DNA of 11,039 nucleotides from contig SXMI01000100.1 of NCBI GenBank assembly GCA_005777415.1, forward strand, positions 1-11,039. Reading direction: 5' to 3'. This document shows, in pieces, positions 1 to 7,800 of this stretch. The position numbers were made by a program, and so were the translations under genes. Every line of letters starts with the position of its first letter. The stretch's first letter is position 1. Below the pieces are notes generated by a model that was given only the letters and a program-made list of their open reading frames with translations, searched no databases and was not told the origin of the DNA. The stretch comes from Actinomycetota bacterium. GTDB lineage: Bacteria > Actinomycetota > Acidimicrobiia > Acidimicrobiales > Microtrichaceae.

Positions 1-870
1 ATCGGTGGTGCCGAGCACGCCGTGCTGCACCTCATGTACGCCAGGTTCATCACGAAAGCCCTGAGCGACCTGGGCGTGGCGCCCGCCGACCTGCGCGAGC
101 CGTTCCGGCGGCTGTTCACCCAGGGGATGATCCGACTCGGCGGCACGAAGATGTCGAAGTCGAAGGGCAACCTGGTCGCCCCGGAGGAGATCATCGACAC
201 CCTCGGGGCCGACACGCTCCGTCTGGCGCACCTCTCGGTGAAGCCACCGGAGGAGGACGTCGACTGGGAGGACGTCGGGCTCGAGGGCTGCGCCCGGTTC
301 CTGCACCGGGTCTGGCGGCTGGCGCTCCCGGCCGCCGCGGACACCTGGACCCTGCACGACGGCCCGGCCACCGAGGCCGACGAACAGGTCCGCCGCGGCA
401 CGCACCGTCTGGTGGCCGACGTGACCTCGGCGTTCGAGCGGTGGTCGTACCACGTGGCGGTGGCCCGGTTCATGGCCTTCGTCAACGAGCTCCAGCGGGC
501 GGCGCGTGACGAGCCCGGCCTGCGTCGCGACACCCACGCCGAGGCGGTCGACACCCTGCTGCTGCTGCTCGCCCCGGCGGCCCCGCACCTGGCCGCCGAG
601 CTCTGGTCGCGGCGGCACACCGGCGAGCACGTCCACGAGCGGCCCTGGCCGGTGGCGGACGAGTCGCTGCTGGTCGAGGACACGGTGACGATGGTCGTGC
701 AGGTCGACGGCAAGGTGCGCGACCGCATCGAGGTGGCGGCCGGAGCCGACGAGGCCGCCTGCGTGGCCGCCGCCCTGGCCTCGCCCAAGGTCGTCGCGCT
801 CCTCGGCGGCGCGACTCCCGCCCGGGTCGTCGCCCGTCCGCCCAAGGTCGTCAACGTGGTGCGGTCGTGA
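1..870 (+). CDS. leuS: Leucyl-tRNA synthetase, C-terminal part (5' end outside window)
   Basis: Class I aminoacyl-tRNA synthetase that charges tRNA-Leu with leucine in the cytoplasm. The reading frame is open from base 1, so only the last 289 residues are present. It opens with the Rossmann-fold segment GGAEHAVLHLMYARF, typical of bacterial LeuRS. The intact ATP-binding KMSKS loop (KMSKSKGN) follows at 148-171, window residues 50-57. Next come the helical anticodon-binding domain (about residues 95-205) and the small C-terminal tRNA-contacting domain, starting near VQVDGKVRDR at residues 233-242 and ending VVNVVRS. The order and spacing match a normal bacterial LeuRS, with no break visible. 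Its TGA stop overlaps the GTG of the next gene by 4 bp, so the downstream ligase is probably translated in coupling with it. Identification is firm; the editing and HIGH regions lie outside the window. Confidence 0.97.
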   Translation: MGGAEHAVLHLMYARFITKALSDLGVAPADLREPFRRLFTQGMIRLGGTKMSKSKGNLVAPEEIIDTLGADTLRLAHLSVKPPEEDVDWEDVGLEGCARFLHRVWRLALPAAADTWTLHDGPATEADEQVRRGTHRLVADVTSAFERWSYHVAVARFMAFVNELQRAARDEPGLRRDTHAEAVDTLLLLLAPAAPHLAAELWSRRHTGEHVHERPWPVADESLLVEDTVTMVVQVDGKVRDRIEVAAGADEAACVAAALASPKVVALLGGATPARVVARPPKVVNVVRS

Positions 871-2537
871 CCGCAGGACGCGAGACGCTCGTCGATCGGA
901 TCGAGGCGGTCGCCGAACGCGGCGTCGGGTCGATCACCTTCGTCTCGGGTGACGACCACGAGACGGCGTCCTGGACGACGCTCCACCTCGAGGCCCGGGC
1001 CGTGGCGGCCCGCCTGCAGGCCGAGGGGATCGGGCCGGGGTCGCACGTCGCGCTGCTCGGCCCGACGACCCGGCCGCTCGTCACGGCGATCCAGGGGGTG
1101 TGGCTGGCCGGCGCCACGCTGGTGACGATGCCGCTGCCCATGCGGATGGGCGCGCTCGAGCAGTTCATCGAGCAGACGCGACAGCGGATCCGTCGCTCCG
1201 ACACCGACCTGGTGCTGATCGACCCCGAGCTGGCGGCGTTCGTGGCACCCGAGCCCGGTGACCCGCCGTTCCTGGGTCTGGACCAGGTGGCGGGACCGGG
1301 GGCGACGGCGTCCTCGGACGACTACCGCCGCCCCGACGTCGACCCGGGATCGCTGGCGGTGCTGCAGTTCACCTCGGGCTCCACCTCGGAACCGAAGGGC
1401 GTGATGCTCGCCCACGAGCGGATCTGCAACAACCTCACGGGTGCCGTGCAGGCCGCCGCCATCACCGACGACGACGTCATCGTGTCCTGGCTGCCGCTCT
1501 ACCACGACATGGGGCTGATCGGTCTGTTGACCATCCCCATGACGCTGTGCGGCACCCTCGTCCAGGGCGCTCCCCAGGACTTCCTGGCCCGACCGATCCG
1601 GTGGATGCGCTGGCTCAGCGAGTTCCGCGGCACCGGGACCGCCGGTCCCAACTTCGCCTATGCCCTGGCGGCCCGGAGCCTCAAGCGGACCGATGAGGAG
1701 CTCGATCTCTCGGCGGTCCGGATCCTGCTCAACGGCGCCGAACCGGTCGAGGCCGCCACGTTCGATCGGTTCTACGGCGCCGGGGAACGGTTCGGGCTCC
1801 GGCGGGCCACGGCGTTCCCGGCCTTCGGCATGGCCGAGGTCTGCATCGCCGGGACGTTCCCGGAGCCGGGGATCGAGCTGCGGACCGACTGGGTCGACCG
1901 GCAGTCGCTCGAACGTGACCGCCGGGCCGTGCCGGCGGACCCCGGGTCCTCGTCGGCGACGGAGCTGGCCCTGCTCGGCCGTCCGGTGCCGGGCCTCGAG
2001 ATCCGGGTCGTCGACCCCGACTCCGGCGAGGAGCTGGGGGAGCGGTGCGTCGGCGAGCTGCTCATCGCCGGCAACTCGCTGACCGAGGGGTACTACCGGA
2101 ACCCCGAGGCCACCGAGGAGCTGATCCGTGACGGGTGGCTGCACACCGGCGACCTGGCCTACATCGTCGACGAGCAGCTCGTGGTCTGCGGTCGCATCAA
2201 GGACGTGATGATCGTCGGCGGCCGCAACGTCTATCCCCAGGACGTCGAGAAGGTGGTGGGTGAGGTCGAGGGCGTCCGTGCGGGCAACGTGATCGCCTTC
2301 GGCGTGGAGGGTCGCCACGGCGCCCAGAACGTGATCGTCGTGGCCGAGACCCGCGAGTCGGCCCACCTCGACGACCTGGCCCGTCGGATCGTCGGTGCGG
2401 TCACGGAGTCGGTCGGGATCCCGCCCAAGGAGGTCGTGCTCGTCGACCCGGGGACCGTCCCGAAGACCTCCTCCGGGAAGCTCCAGCGGTCGGCCTGCCG
2501 CCAGCAGTACCAGGGCGGCGAGCTCGCCCGACGCTGA
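867..2537 (+). CDS. Fatty acyl-AMP ligase-like adenylate-forming enzyme (FadD/FAAL family)
   Basis: A 556-residue ANL-superfamily enzyme that activates a carboxylic acid, probably a fatty acid, as the acyl-AMP. Visible motifs are the P-loop TSGSTSEPKG (residues 169-178), SWLPLYHDMG (207-216), NGAEPV (289-294), GMAE (321-324), TGD with the ribose-binding Asp429, GRIKD (442-446) and the adenylation lysine in PKTSSGK (Lys538). SWLPLYHDMG, PNFAYALA, NGAEPV and the extra segment after GMAE (about 335-365) resemble fatty acyl-AMP ligases. Those enzymes pass acyl-AMP to an acyl carrier protein or polyketide synthase rather than to CoA. No carrier protein or PKS lies nearby, so acyl-CoA synthetase activity remains possible. 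The GTG start at 867 lies in a GTGA overlap with leuS; no strong ribosome-binding site is seen, which fits coupled translation. The adenylating family is certain, the acceptor is not. Confidence 0.88.
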   Translation: MTAGRETLVDRIEAVAERGVGSITFVSGDDHETASWTTLHLEARAVAARLQAEGIGPGSHVALLGPTTRPLVTAIQGVWLAGATLVTMPLPMRMGALEQFIEQTRQRIRRSDTDLVLIDPELAAFVAPEPGDPPFLGLDQVAGPGATASSDDYRRPDVDPGSLAVLQFTSGSTSEPKGVMLAHERICNNLTGAVQAAAITDDDVIVSWLPLYHDMGLIGLLTIPMTLCGTLVQGAPQDFLARPIRWMRWLSEFRGTGTAGPNFAYALAARSLKRTDEELDLSAVRILLNGAEPVEAATFDRFYGAGERFGLRRATAFPAFGMAEVCIAGTFPEPGIELRTDWVDRQSLERDRRAVPADPGSSSATELALLGRPVPGLEIRVVDPDSGEELGERCVGELLIAGNSLTEGYYRNPEATEELIRDGWLHTGDLAYIVDEQLVVCGRIKDVMIVGGRNVYPQDVEKVVGEVEGVRAGNVIAFGVEGRHGAQNVIVVAETRESAHLDDLARRIVGAVTESVGIPPKEVVLVDPGTVPKTSSGKLQRSACRQQYQGGELARR

Positions 2538-2547
2538 TCGGCTGCGC

Positions 2548-2576
2548 GCCGCCTCGGCTCCGCTGCGCGAGGTGGC
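2548..2576 (+). terminator. Stem-loop after the acyl-AMP ligase gene, possible terminator or attenuator
   Basis: Arms gccgcctcg (2548-2556) and cgaggtggc (2568-2576) pair over 9 positions with one G-U wobble, around an 11-nt loop. The hairpin starts 10 bases after the TGA of the ligase gene. No T-tract follows, so it is not a canonical intrinsic terminator; U-less hairpins of this kind are commonly proposed as terminators in high-GC actinobacteria. It could equally be a dispersed REP-like palindrome or an mRNA-stabilising element. Confidence 0.45.
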
Positions 2577-2589
2577 TACCGGCGGTAAG

Positions 2590-2626
2590 GTCTCGCCGAC
2601 GTCGTCTCGCCGACGTCGTCGCGACG
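2590..2626. repeat. 14-bp tandem direct repeat with nested palindromes, candidate operator
   Basis: Two perfect adjacent copies of gtctcgccgacgtc lie at 2590-2603 and 2604-2617. Each copy carries the 8-bp palindrome CGACGTCG (2597-2604 and 2611-2618), so the palindrome centres are 14 bp apart. A third palindrome, CGTCGCGACG, follows at 2617-2626. The block sits in the only sizeable intergenic gap, 42 bp upstream of the transporter start. A TANNNT-like hexamer (taaggt, 2586-2591) overlaps its left edge, but no convincing -35 box was found. The repeat itself is directly visible; an operator role is inference, and in GC-rich DNA it could be chance. Confidence 0.4.
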
Positions 2627-2656
2627 GATGGTCCGGGGGGTTCAGGCATCGGCCAC

Positions 2657-2667
2657 GGGGAGGCACG
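2657..2667 (+). promoter_or_regulatory. Ribosome-binding site that decides the fused permease start
   Basis: A purine-rich ggggagg (2657-2663) sits 4 nt before the GTG at 2668. The same frame stays open upstream into the ligase gene, back to 2395, so the Shine-Dalgarno match is the main reason for choosing this start. The GTG at 2683, also in frame, is a weaker alternative. Confidence 0.6.
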
Positions 2668-4860
2668 GTGAGTTCTGCCGGGGTGCAGGGGGGTGGGGCA
2701 GCGAGCGCACGGGGCCGGGTCGGCGAGCCGCGTTCGTGGTGGTCCCGTCTGGCCCCGGTCGCCCCGGCCGTCGGCATCCTCCTCATCCAGCAGGTCTGCT
2801 TCCCCATGCCGCTCGGCGCGGTCGCCTCGGGTGTGGTGCTCGGCCTCCTCGGCGCCCTCGGTGCGCTCGGCCTGGCGCTGATCTGGAGGGCCAACCGCAT
2901 CATCAACTTCGCCCAGGGTGACCTGGGGGCCCTGCCGGCGACGCTCGGCGTGCTGCTGGTGGTCCTCGGCGGACTCCCGTGGGTCGTCGGGGTGGCCGCC
3001 GGCCTGGGGGCCGCCGTGGTGGTCGGCGTGCTCGCCGACGTCCTCGTGATCCGGCGCTTCTTCTCCTCGCCCCGGCTCCTCCTCACGGTGGCGACCATCG
3101 GGTTGGCGCAGGTGCTCGCGTTCGGGGCGCTGTTGCTGCCCAGCCTGTGGGACGAGGGCCCGGGGATCCGGACCCTGCCGCCGCCGTTCGAGTTCTCCTT
3201 CGACTTCGGCGGGGTGATCTTCGACGCGAACGACCTCCTCGCGGTCGTCATCGCCCCGCTGCTCATGGTGGGTCTGGCCGTCCTGCTCCGTGCCACCGAC
3301 ACCGGGGTGGCGGTCCGGGCCAGCGCCGATCGGGTGGAGCGCGCCGCGTTGCTCGGGGTTCCGGTCCACCGCCTCGAGGCCCAGGTCTGGACCCTCGCGA
3401 CCGTGCTGTCGTTCGCGTCGGTGATGCTCACCGCCGGGGTCACCAACCTGCCGTTCGGCGTCGGCCTCGGCCTCGCCGTCGTGCTCCGCGCCCTCGCTGC
3501 GCTGGTCATCGGCCGGATGACCGACCTGGTGGCGATCGCCTCGGCGGCGGTCGCGATCGGCGTCCTCGAGCGGGGGATCGAGTGGAACACGGGCGACGTG
3601 CTGCTCCTCGCCCCGGTGCTCGCCGCCCTCATCCTGGCGAGCCTCCTGCTGCAGCGGCGGGGTCAGACCCGGGCCGAGCGCAACACCTCCTCGTCCTGGC
3701 GGGGTGTGGGTGACGTCCGACCGACGCCCCGGGTGCTGGCCCGCCTGCCCGAGGTCCGTGCGGCCACGGCCGCTCTGTGGCTGCTGATCCTGGCGGCCGT
3801 GGTCCTGGGTCCGCTCGCCATGGGGACCAACGGGCAGCTGAAGGCGGCCACCGTCGTCGGCTTCGCCGTGGTGGGCGTGTCGATCGTCGTGCTGACGGGC
3901 TGGGCCGGACCGGTCTCGCTCGGTCAGATGGCCTTCGTCGGTGTGGGCGCCGCGGTCGGCGCCCGGGTCATGGGGGAGTGGGGCTGGGAGCCGGTGACGG
4001 CGATGCTCGTGGCTGCGCTGGTGGGCGCCGTGGTGGCCGTCGTCGTCGGGCTCCCGGCGCTCCGGCTCGACGGGCTCTACCTGGCGGTGACCACCCTGGC
4101 GTTGTCCCTGGCCGCCTCGGCGTGGATCTTCTCCAACCGAATCGCCGAGTGGATCCCGCTCGGGGCCTTCGAGCGTCCGTCGGTCCTGCTGAGCATCCCC
4201 GTCGACACGCCGCTGCGGATCTACTACTTCTCGCTCGCGGTGCTGGCGGTCGTGCTCGTGGCGCTCCGAGGGCTCCGGCGGGGCCGCACCGGACGGATCC
4301 TGCTGGCGTTGCGCGACAACGAACCCGGCGTGAGCGCCTTCGGTGTGTCCCCGGTGCGGGCCAAGCTCACGGCGTTCGCGGTCTCGGGCGCGGTCGCGGC
4401 GGTCGCCGGGGTGCTGTTCGTGTTGCAACAGGGCGCCTTCCGGGCCACGACGTTCCTGCCCGAGGAGAGCCTCACGGTCTTCGTGTCCACGGTCATCGGT
4501 GGGCTCGCCAGCCTGACCGGCGGCGTGCTCGGGGCGGTGTTCCAGCGGGGTGCGCAGTGGTTGCTGCCGGCCCCGTGGTCGTTCTTCGCCACCGGCGCCG
4601 GGGTGCTCCTGGTCCTGTTGTTCCTGCCGGACGGACTCGGCGGCCTCTGGTGGCGGGTCCGTGACCGCGGCCTGCGGTGGGCGGCGCGCCGGCACTCGGT
4701 CCCGTCGCTGGCGCTGGACCGGTCGGCCACCGAGGACCACGTGGTCGACGCCGGAGTCGAGCCCGTCCCCGAGGATCCGGGCGTCGCCGCGGCCGACCGG
4801 GCGCTCGCCGAGGTCGGCGGTGCCGCCGCCGGGGAACCGACCGAGGGGGTCGAGTCGTGA
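2668..4860 (+). CDS. Fused LivH-LivM-type ABC transporter permease
   Basis: A 730-residue inner-membrane protein combining both permease subunits of a branched-chain amino acid/amide-type (HAAT) ABC importer. The LivH-like half spans about residues 35-330. It shows the family segment WRANRIINFAQGDLGAL (73-89) and an ATPase-contact loop near 211-240 (TDTGVAVRASA, then ALLGVPVHRLEAQ). A hydrophilic linker (about 331-363) joins it to the LivM-like half (about 364-660), which has GWAGPVSLGQMAF (411-423), LRLDGLYLAVTTLALS (465-480) and the loop RTGRILLALRDNE with AFGVSPVRAKLTAF (540-570). Fused permeases of this kind are known, whereas E. coli uses two genes. A tail of about 70 residues after the last helix is hydrophilic and acidic (for example DAGVEPVPEDPGV). 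The first roughly 25 residues are Gly/Ala/Arg-rich and not membrane-spanning. The gene overlaps the next by GTGA, so it is the first gene of the transporter operon. The substrate is not indicated. Confidence 0.9.
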   Translation: MSSAGVQGGGAASARGRVGEPRSWWSRLAPVAPAVGILLIQQVCFPMPLGAVASGVVLGLLGALGALGLALIWRANRIINFAQGDLGALPATLGVLLVVLGGLPWVVGVAAGLGAAVVVGVLADVLVIRRFFSSPRLLLTVATIGLAQVLAFGALLLPSLWDEGPGIRTLPPPFEFSFDFGGVIFDANDLLAVVIAPLLMVGLAVLLRATDTGVAVRASADRVERAALLGVPVHRLEAQVWTLATVLSFASVMLTAGVTNLPFGVGLGLAVVLRALAALVIGRMTDLVAIASAAVAIGVLERGIEWNTGDVLLLAPVLAALILASLLLQRRGQTRAERNTSSSWRGVGDVRPTPRVLARLPEVRAATAALWLLILAAVVLGPLAMGTNGQLKAATVVGFAVVGVSIVVLTGWAGPVSLGQMAFVGVGAAVGARVMGEWGWEPVTAMLVAALVGAVVAVVVGLPALRLDGLYLAVTTLALSLAASAWIFSNRIAEWIPLGAFERPSVLLSIPVDTPLRIYYFSLAVLAVVLVALRGLRRGRTGRILLALRDNEPGVSAFGVSPVRAKLTAFAVSGAVAAVAGVLFVLQQGAFRATTFLPEESLTVFVSTVIGGLASLTGGVLGAVFQRGAQWLLPAPWSFFATGAGVLLVLLFLPDGLGGLWWRVRDRGLRWAARRHSVPSLALDRSATEDHVVDAGVEPVPEDPGVAAADRALAEVGGAAAGEPTEGVES

Positions 4861-7800
4861 CCTCCACCGCGCCACCGGCCGACCGCCTGACCTGGGAGGA
4901 CCTGCGGGAGTCGGCCCGCGGGGTGGTGGCCCCCCGTCGCTGGGCGGCGACCCTGCGCCACCCGGTGCGGGCGCTGCAGGACATGATCGGCGACGGCCCG
5001 CTGCTCGCCCTGCTCGTCCTGTTCGGGCTCAACGCCGTCGATGAGCTCGACCGCACGGGGTTCGGCATCCTCCTGCCCAACATCCGGGACGCGTTCGGGC
5101 TCTCGAACGCCGGCGTCCTCACGATGCTCGCCCTGATCGGGCTGGGCTCGCTGCTGCTGCAGCTGCCGATCGCCTGGTGGGCCGACACCGGCAACCGCAT
5201 CGTCATCACCCTGCTGGGCGCGCTGGTGTGGGCGGCGTTCTCGGTCTTCACCGGCCTCTCGGTCGCCATCTGGATGCTCGTCGTCGCCCGGATCGGCTCC
5301 GGGATCGGGGCGGCGGTGGTGGCCCCCACCCACAACTCGTTGTTGTCCGACTACTACGCCGTGGACCGGCGGCCGGCGGTGTTCTCGTTCCACCGCGCCG
5401 CCAACGTGCTCGGCCAGTTCGCCGGTCCGCTCCTCGCCGGCACCCTGGCGTACTTCTTCGGTTGGCGGACGCCGTTCCTGGTCTTCGCCGTGCCGACGGT
5501 CCTCCTGGTGATCGTGGGGACCCGCATGCGGGACCCGGTGCGCGGCGCCCAGGAGCGGAAGGCCGCCGGCGCGTCGGCGGCGGCGATCGAGACCGAGGAG
5601 CCGACCGCGAGCTTCGGCGAGGCGTGGCGACTGGTCTGGAAGGTCGACGTGCTGCGCCGCATCTGGTACGCCACGCCGTTCCTGGCGGTGTCGTTCATCG
5701 GCTTCGTCGCACTCGCCAGCCTGCTCTACGAGGAGGTGTACCAGCTCAACGAGCTCGAGCGCGGCTACCTGGCGGCGCTGGTCGAACCGTTCCAGCTGGT
5801 GGGGTTGGCCGTCGGGGCCCGGTTGGGGACCCGACTGTTCCTGCGGGATCCGGCGCTGGTGTTCCAGTTCCTCAAGTGGGTCGCGCTCACCTGCTCCGCC
5901 CTGGCGGCGGTGTTCGCCCTCTCGCCGGCGTTGTGGATGACCGTCGTGGCGAACATCCTCCTGACCACGATCCTGGCGATCCTGCTGCCCGGCCTGCTCG
6001 CCACCCTCTCGCTGGCGATCCCGGCGCGGGCCCGGGCGATCGGGTTCTCCGTCTCCTCGTGGTGGGCGATCCCGGGGCTGTTGCTCCTCCCGGCCATCGG
6101 CTGGATCAGCGACACTTTCGGCACCCGCCAGGGGATGCTCGTGATGACGCCCGTCCTCGCCGTCGGTGGCCTCATGATCGCGTCGGGCGGCAAGGTGATC
6201 CGGCGGGACATCGACGACGTCTGGAGGTCGTCCGCCGCCCGGTCCCAGGCCTTGGTGGATCGGGCCGAGGGTCGTTCCAAGTTGCTCGTCGTCCACGATC
6301 TGAACGTGGGGTACGGCGGGATGCAGGTCCTGTTCGACGTGAACATGGAGGTCGCCGAGGGCGAGGTCGTCGCGCTCCTGGGCACGAACGGCGCCGGGAA
6401 GTCCACGCTGCTGCGGGCGGTCTCGGGCGTCACCGAGGCCGACTTCGGGGCGGTGATCCTGGACGGCCGGGACATCACCCACGCCCCGCCCAGCGAGATC
6501 GCCCGGCTCGGCGTCGGGCAGGTCCCGGGTGGTGCAGCGGTGTTCCCGAGCCTCACCGTGCGGGAGAACCTGCGGACCGCCGGGTGGCTCCTCCGCCGGG
6601 ACGCGGACCGCCTGCAGCGCCGGACCGAGCAGGTGCTCGGGTCGTTCCCGGTGCTCGCCGAACGGCTCGACGAACCGGCGGCGAACCTCTCCGGCGGCCA
6701 GCAGCAGATGCTGGGGTTGGGGATGGCCCTCATCAGCGAGCCGAAGCTGCTGGTGATCGACGAGCTGAGCCTCGGCCTGGCACCGGTCGTGGTCGGCCAG
6801 CTCGCCGAGCTGGTGCGGGAGGTGGCAGCTCGTGGCACGACCGTGCTGCTCGTGGAGCAGTCGGTGAACATCGCGCTCGAGCTGGCCACGACGGCGTACT
6901 TCATGGAGCGCGGCCGGATCCGGTTCTCCGGGCCGGCCCGGGAGCTCCTGGAGCGTCCCGACCTCCTGCGGGCGGTCTTCCTCGACGACACGGGCCCGGC
7001 GGCGGCGGCTCCGGCCGCATCGGCGGTGAGGGCCACCGGCGACCGGGACTCGGCGATGCCGGCGCTGCGCCTCGAGGGGGTGACCCGTCGCTTCGGCGGC
7101 GTCATCGCGGTCAACGACGTCACGCTGGACGTCGCTCCCGGTCAGGTGGTCGGCCTCATCGGCCAGAACGGTGCGGGCAAGACGACCATCTTCGATCTCA
7201 TCTGCGGCTACCAACCGCTCGACGGGGGCCGGATCCTCATCGGCGACCGGGACCTCGGGGACTCGTCCCCGGCGGCGCGGGCCCGGCTCGGTCTCGGTCG
7301 GACGTTCCAGGGTGGACGGCTGTTCCCCGGACTCATCGTGTCCGAGGCGATCGCCGTGTCCCTCGACCGGACGGTCGACGTCCGTGACCCGTTCAGCGAC
7401 GCCCTCCGCCTGCCGGCGGCCTACGACAGCGAGCTGGCGGTGGCGGCGCGGGTCGACGAGCTGCTCGCCCTGTTCGGCCTCGAGGCGTACCGGGACGTGT
7501 TCGTCGCCGATCTCTCCACCGGAACGAGGCGCATCGTCGAACTGGCCTGCGTGGTCGGCCACCAGCCCTCGCTCCTGCTCCTCGACGAACCCGGAGCCGG
7601 CGTCGCCCAGCGCGAGGTCGAGGCGCTCGGCGGCCTGTTGCTGCGCATCCGCGACGAGTTGGGCTGCGGCATCGTGCTGATCGAGCACGACATGCCGCTG
7701 GTGTCCTCCGTGGCGGACGGGCTCGTGGCGCTCGAGGCCGGGTCCGTCATCTCGAGCGGAGCGCCGGCTCAGGTCCTCAGCGACCCGCTCGTCGTCGCCT

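Noticed and set aside
2395..2667. Upstream extension of the permease frame into the ligase gene
   Set aside because: The extension is Ser/Arg/Pro-rich, overlaps well-conserved ligase sequence including the catalytic lysine, and a good ribosome-binding site precedes the GTG at 2668.
2401..4875. Antisense open frame of 824 codons opposite the fused permease
   Set aside because: Same low-complexity composition; the opposite strand encodes a clear LivH-LivM protein.
6230..6290. Possible artefactual fusion of the MFS and LivF genes
   Set aside because: The junction (residues about 446-474) reads in one frame with ordinary codon use, and no start codon with a good ribosome-binding site lies there; a sequencing error is not needed to explain it.
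4224..7688. Very long antisense open frame (1,154 codons) opposite the permease and MFS-ABC genes
   Set aside because: The translation is low-complexity, rich in Arg, Gly, Asp, Gln and His, with no recognisable domain. The plus strand there has clear Walker and MFS motifs. Long antisense frames are expected where third positions are almost all G/C.
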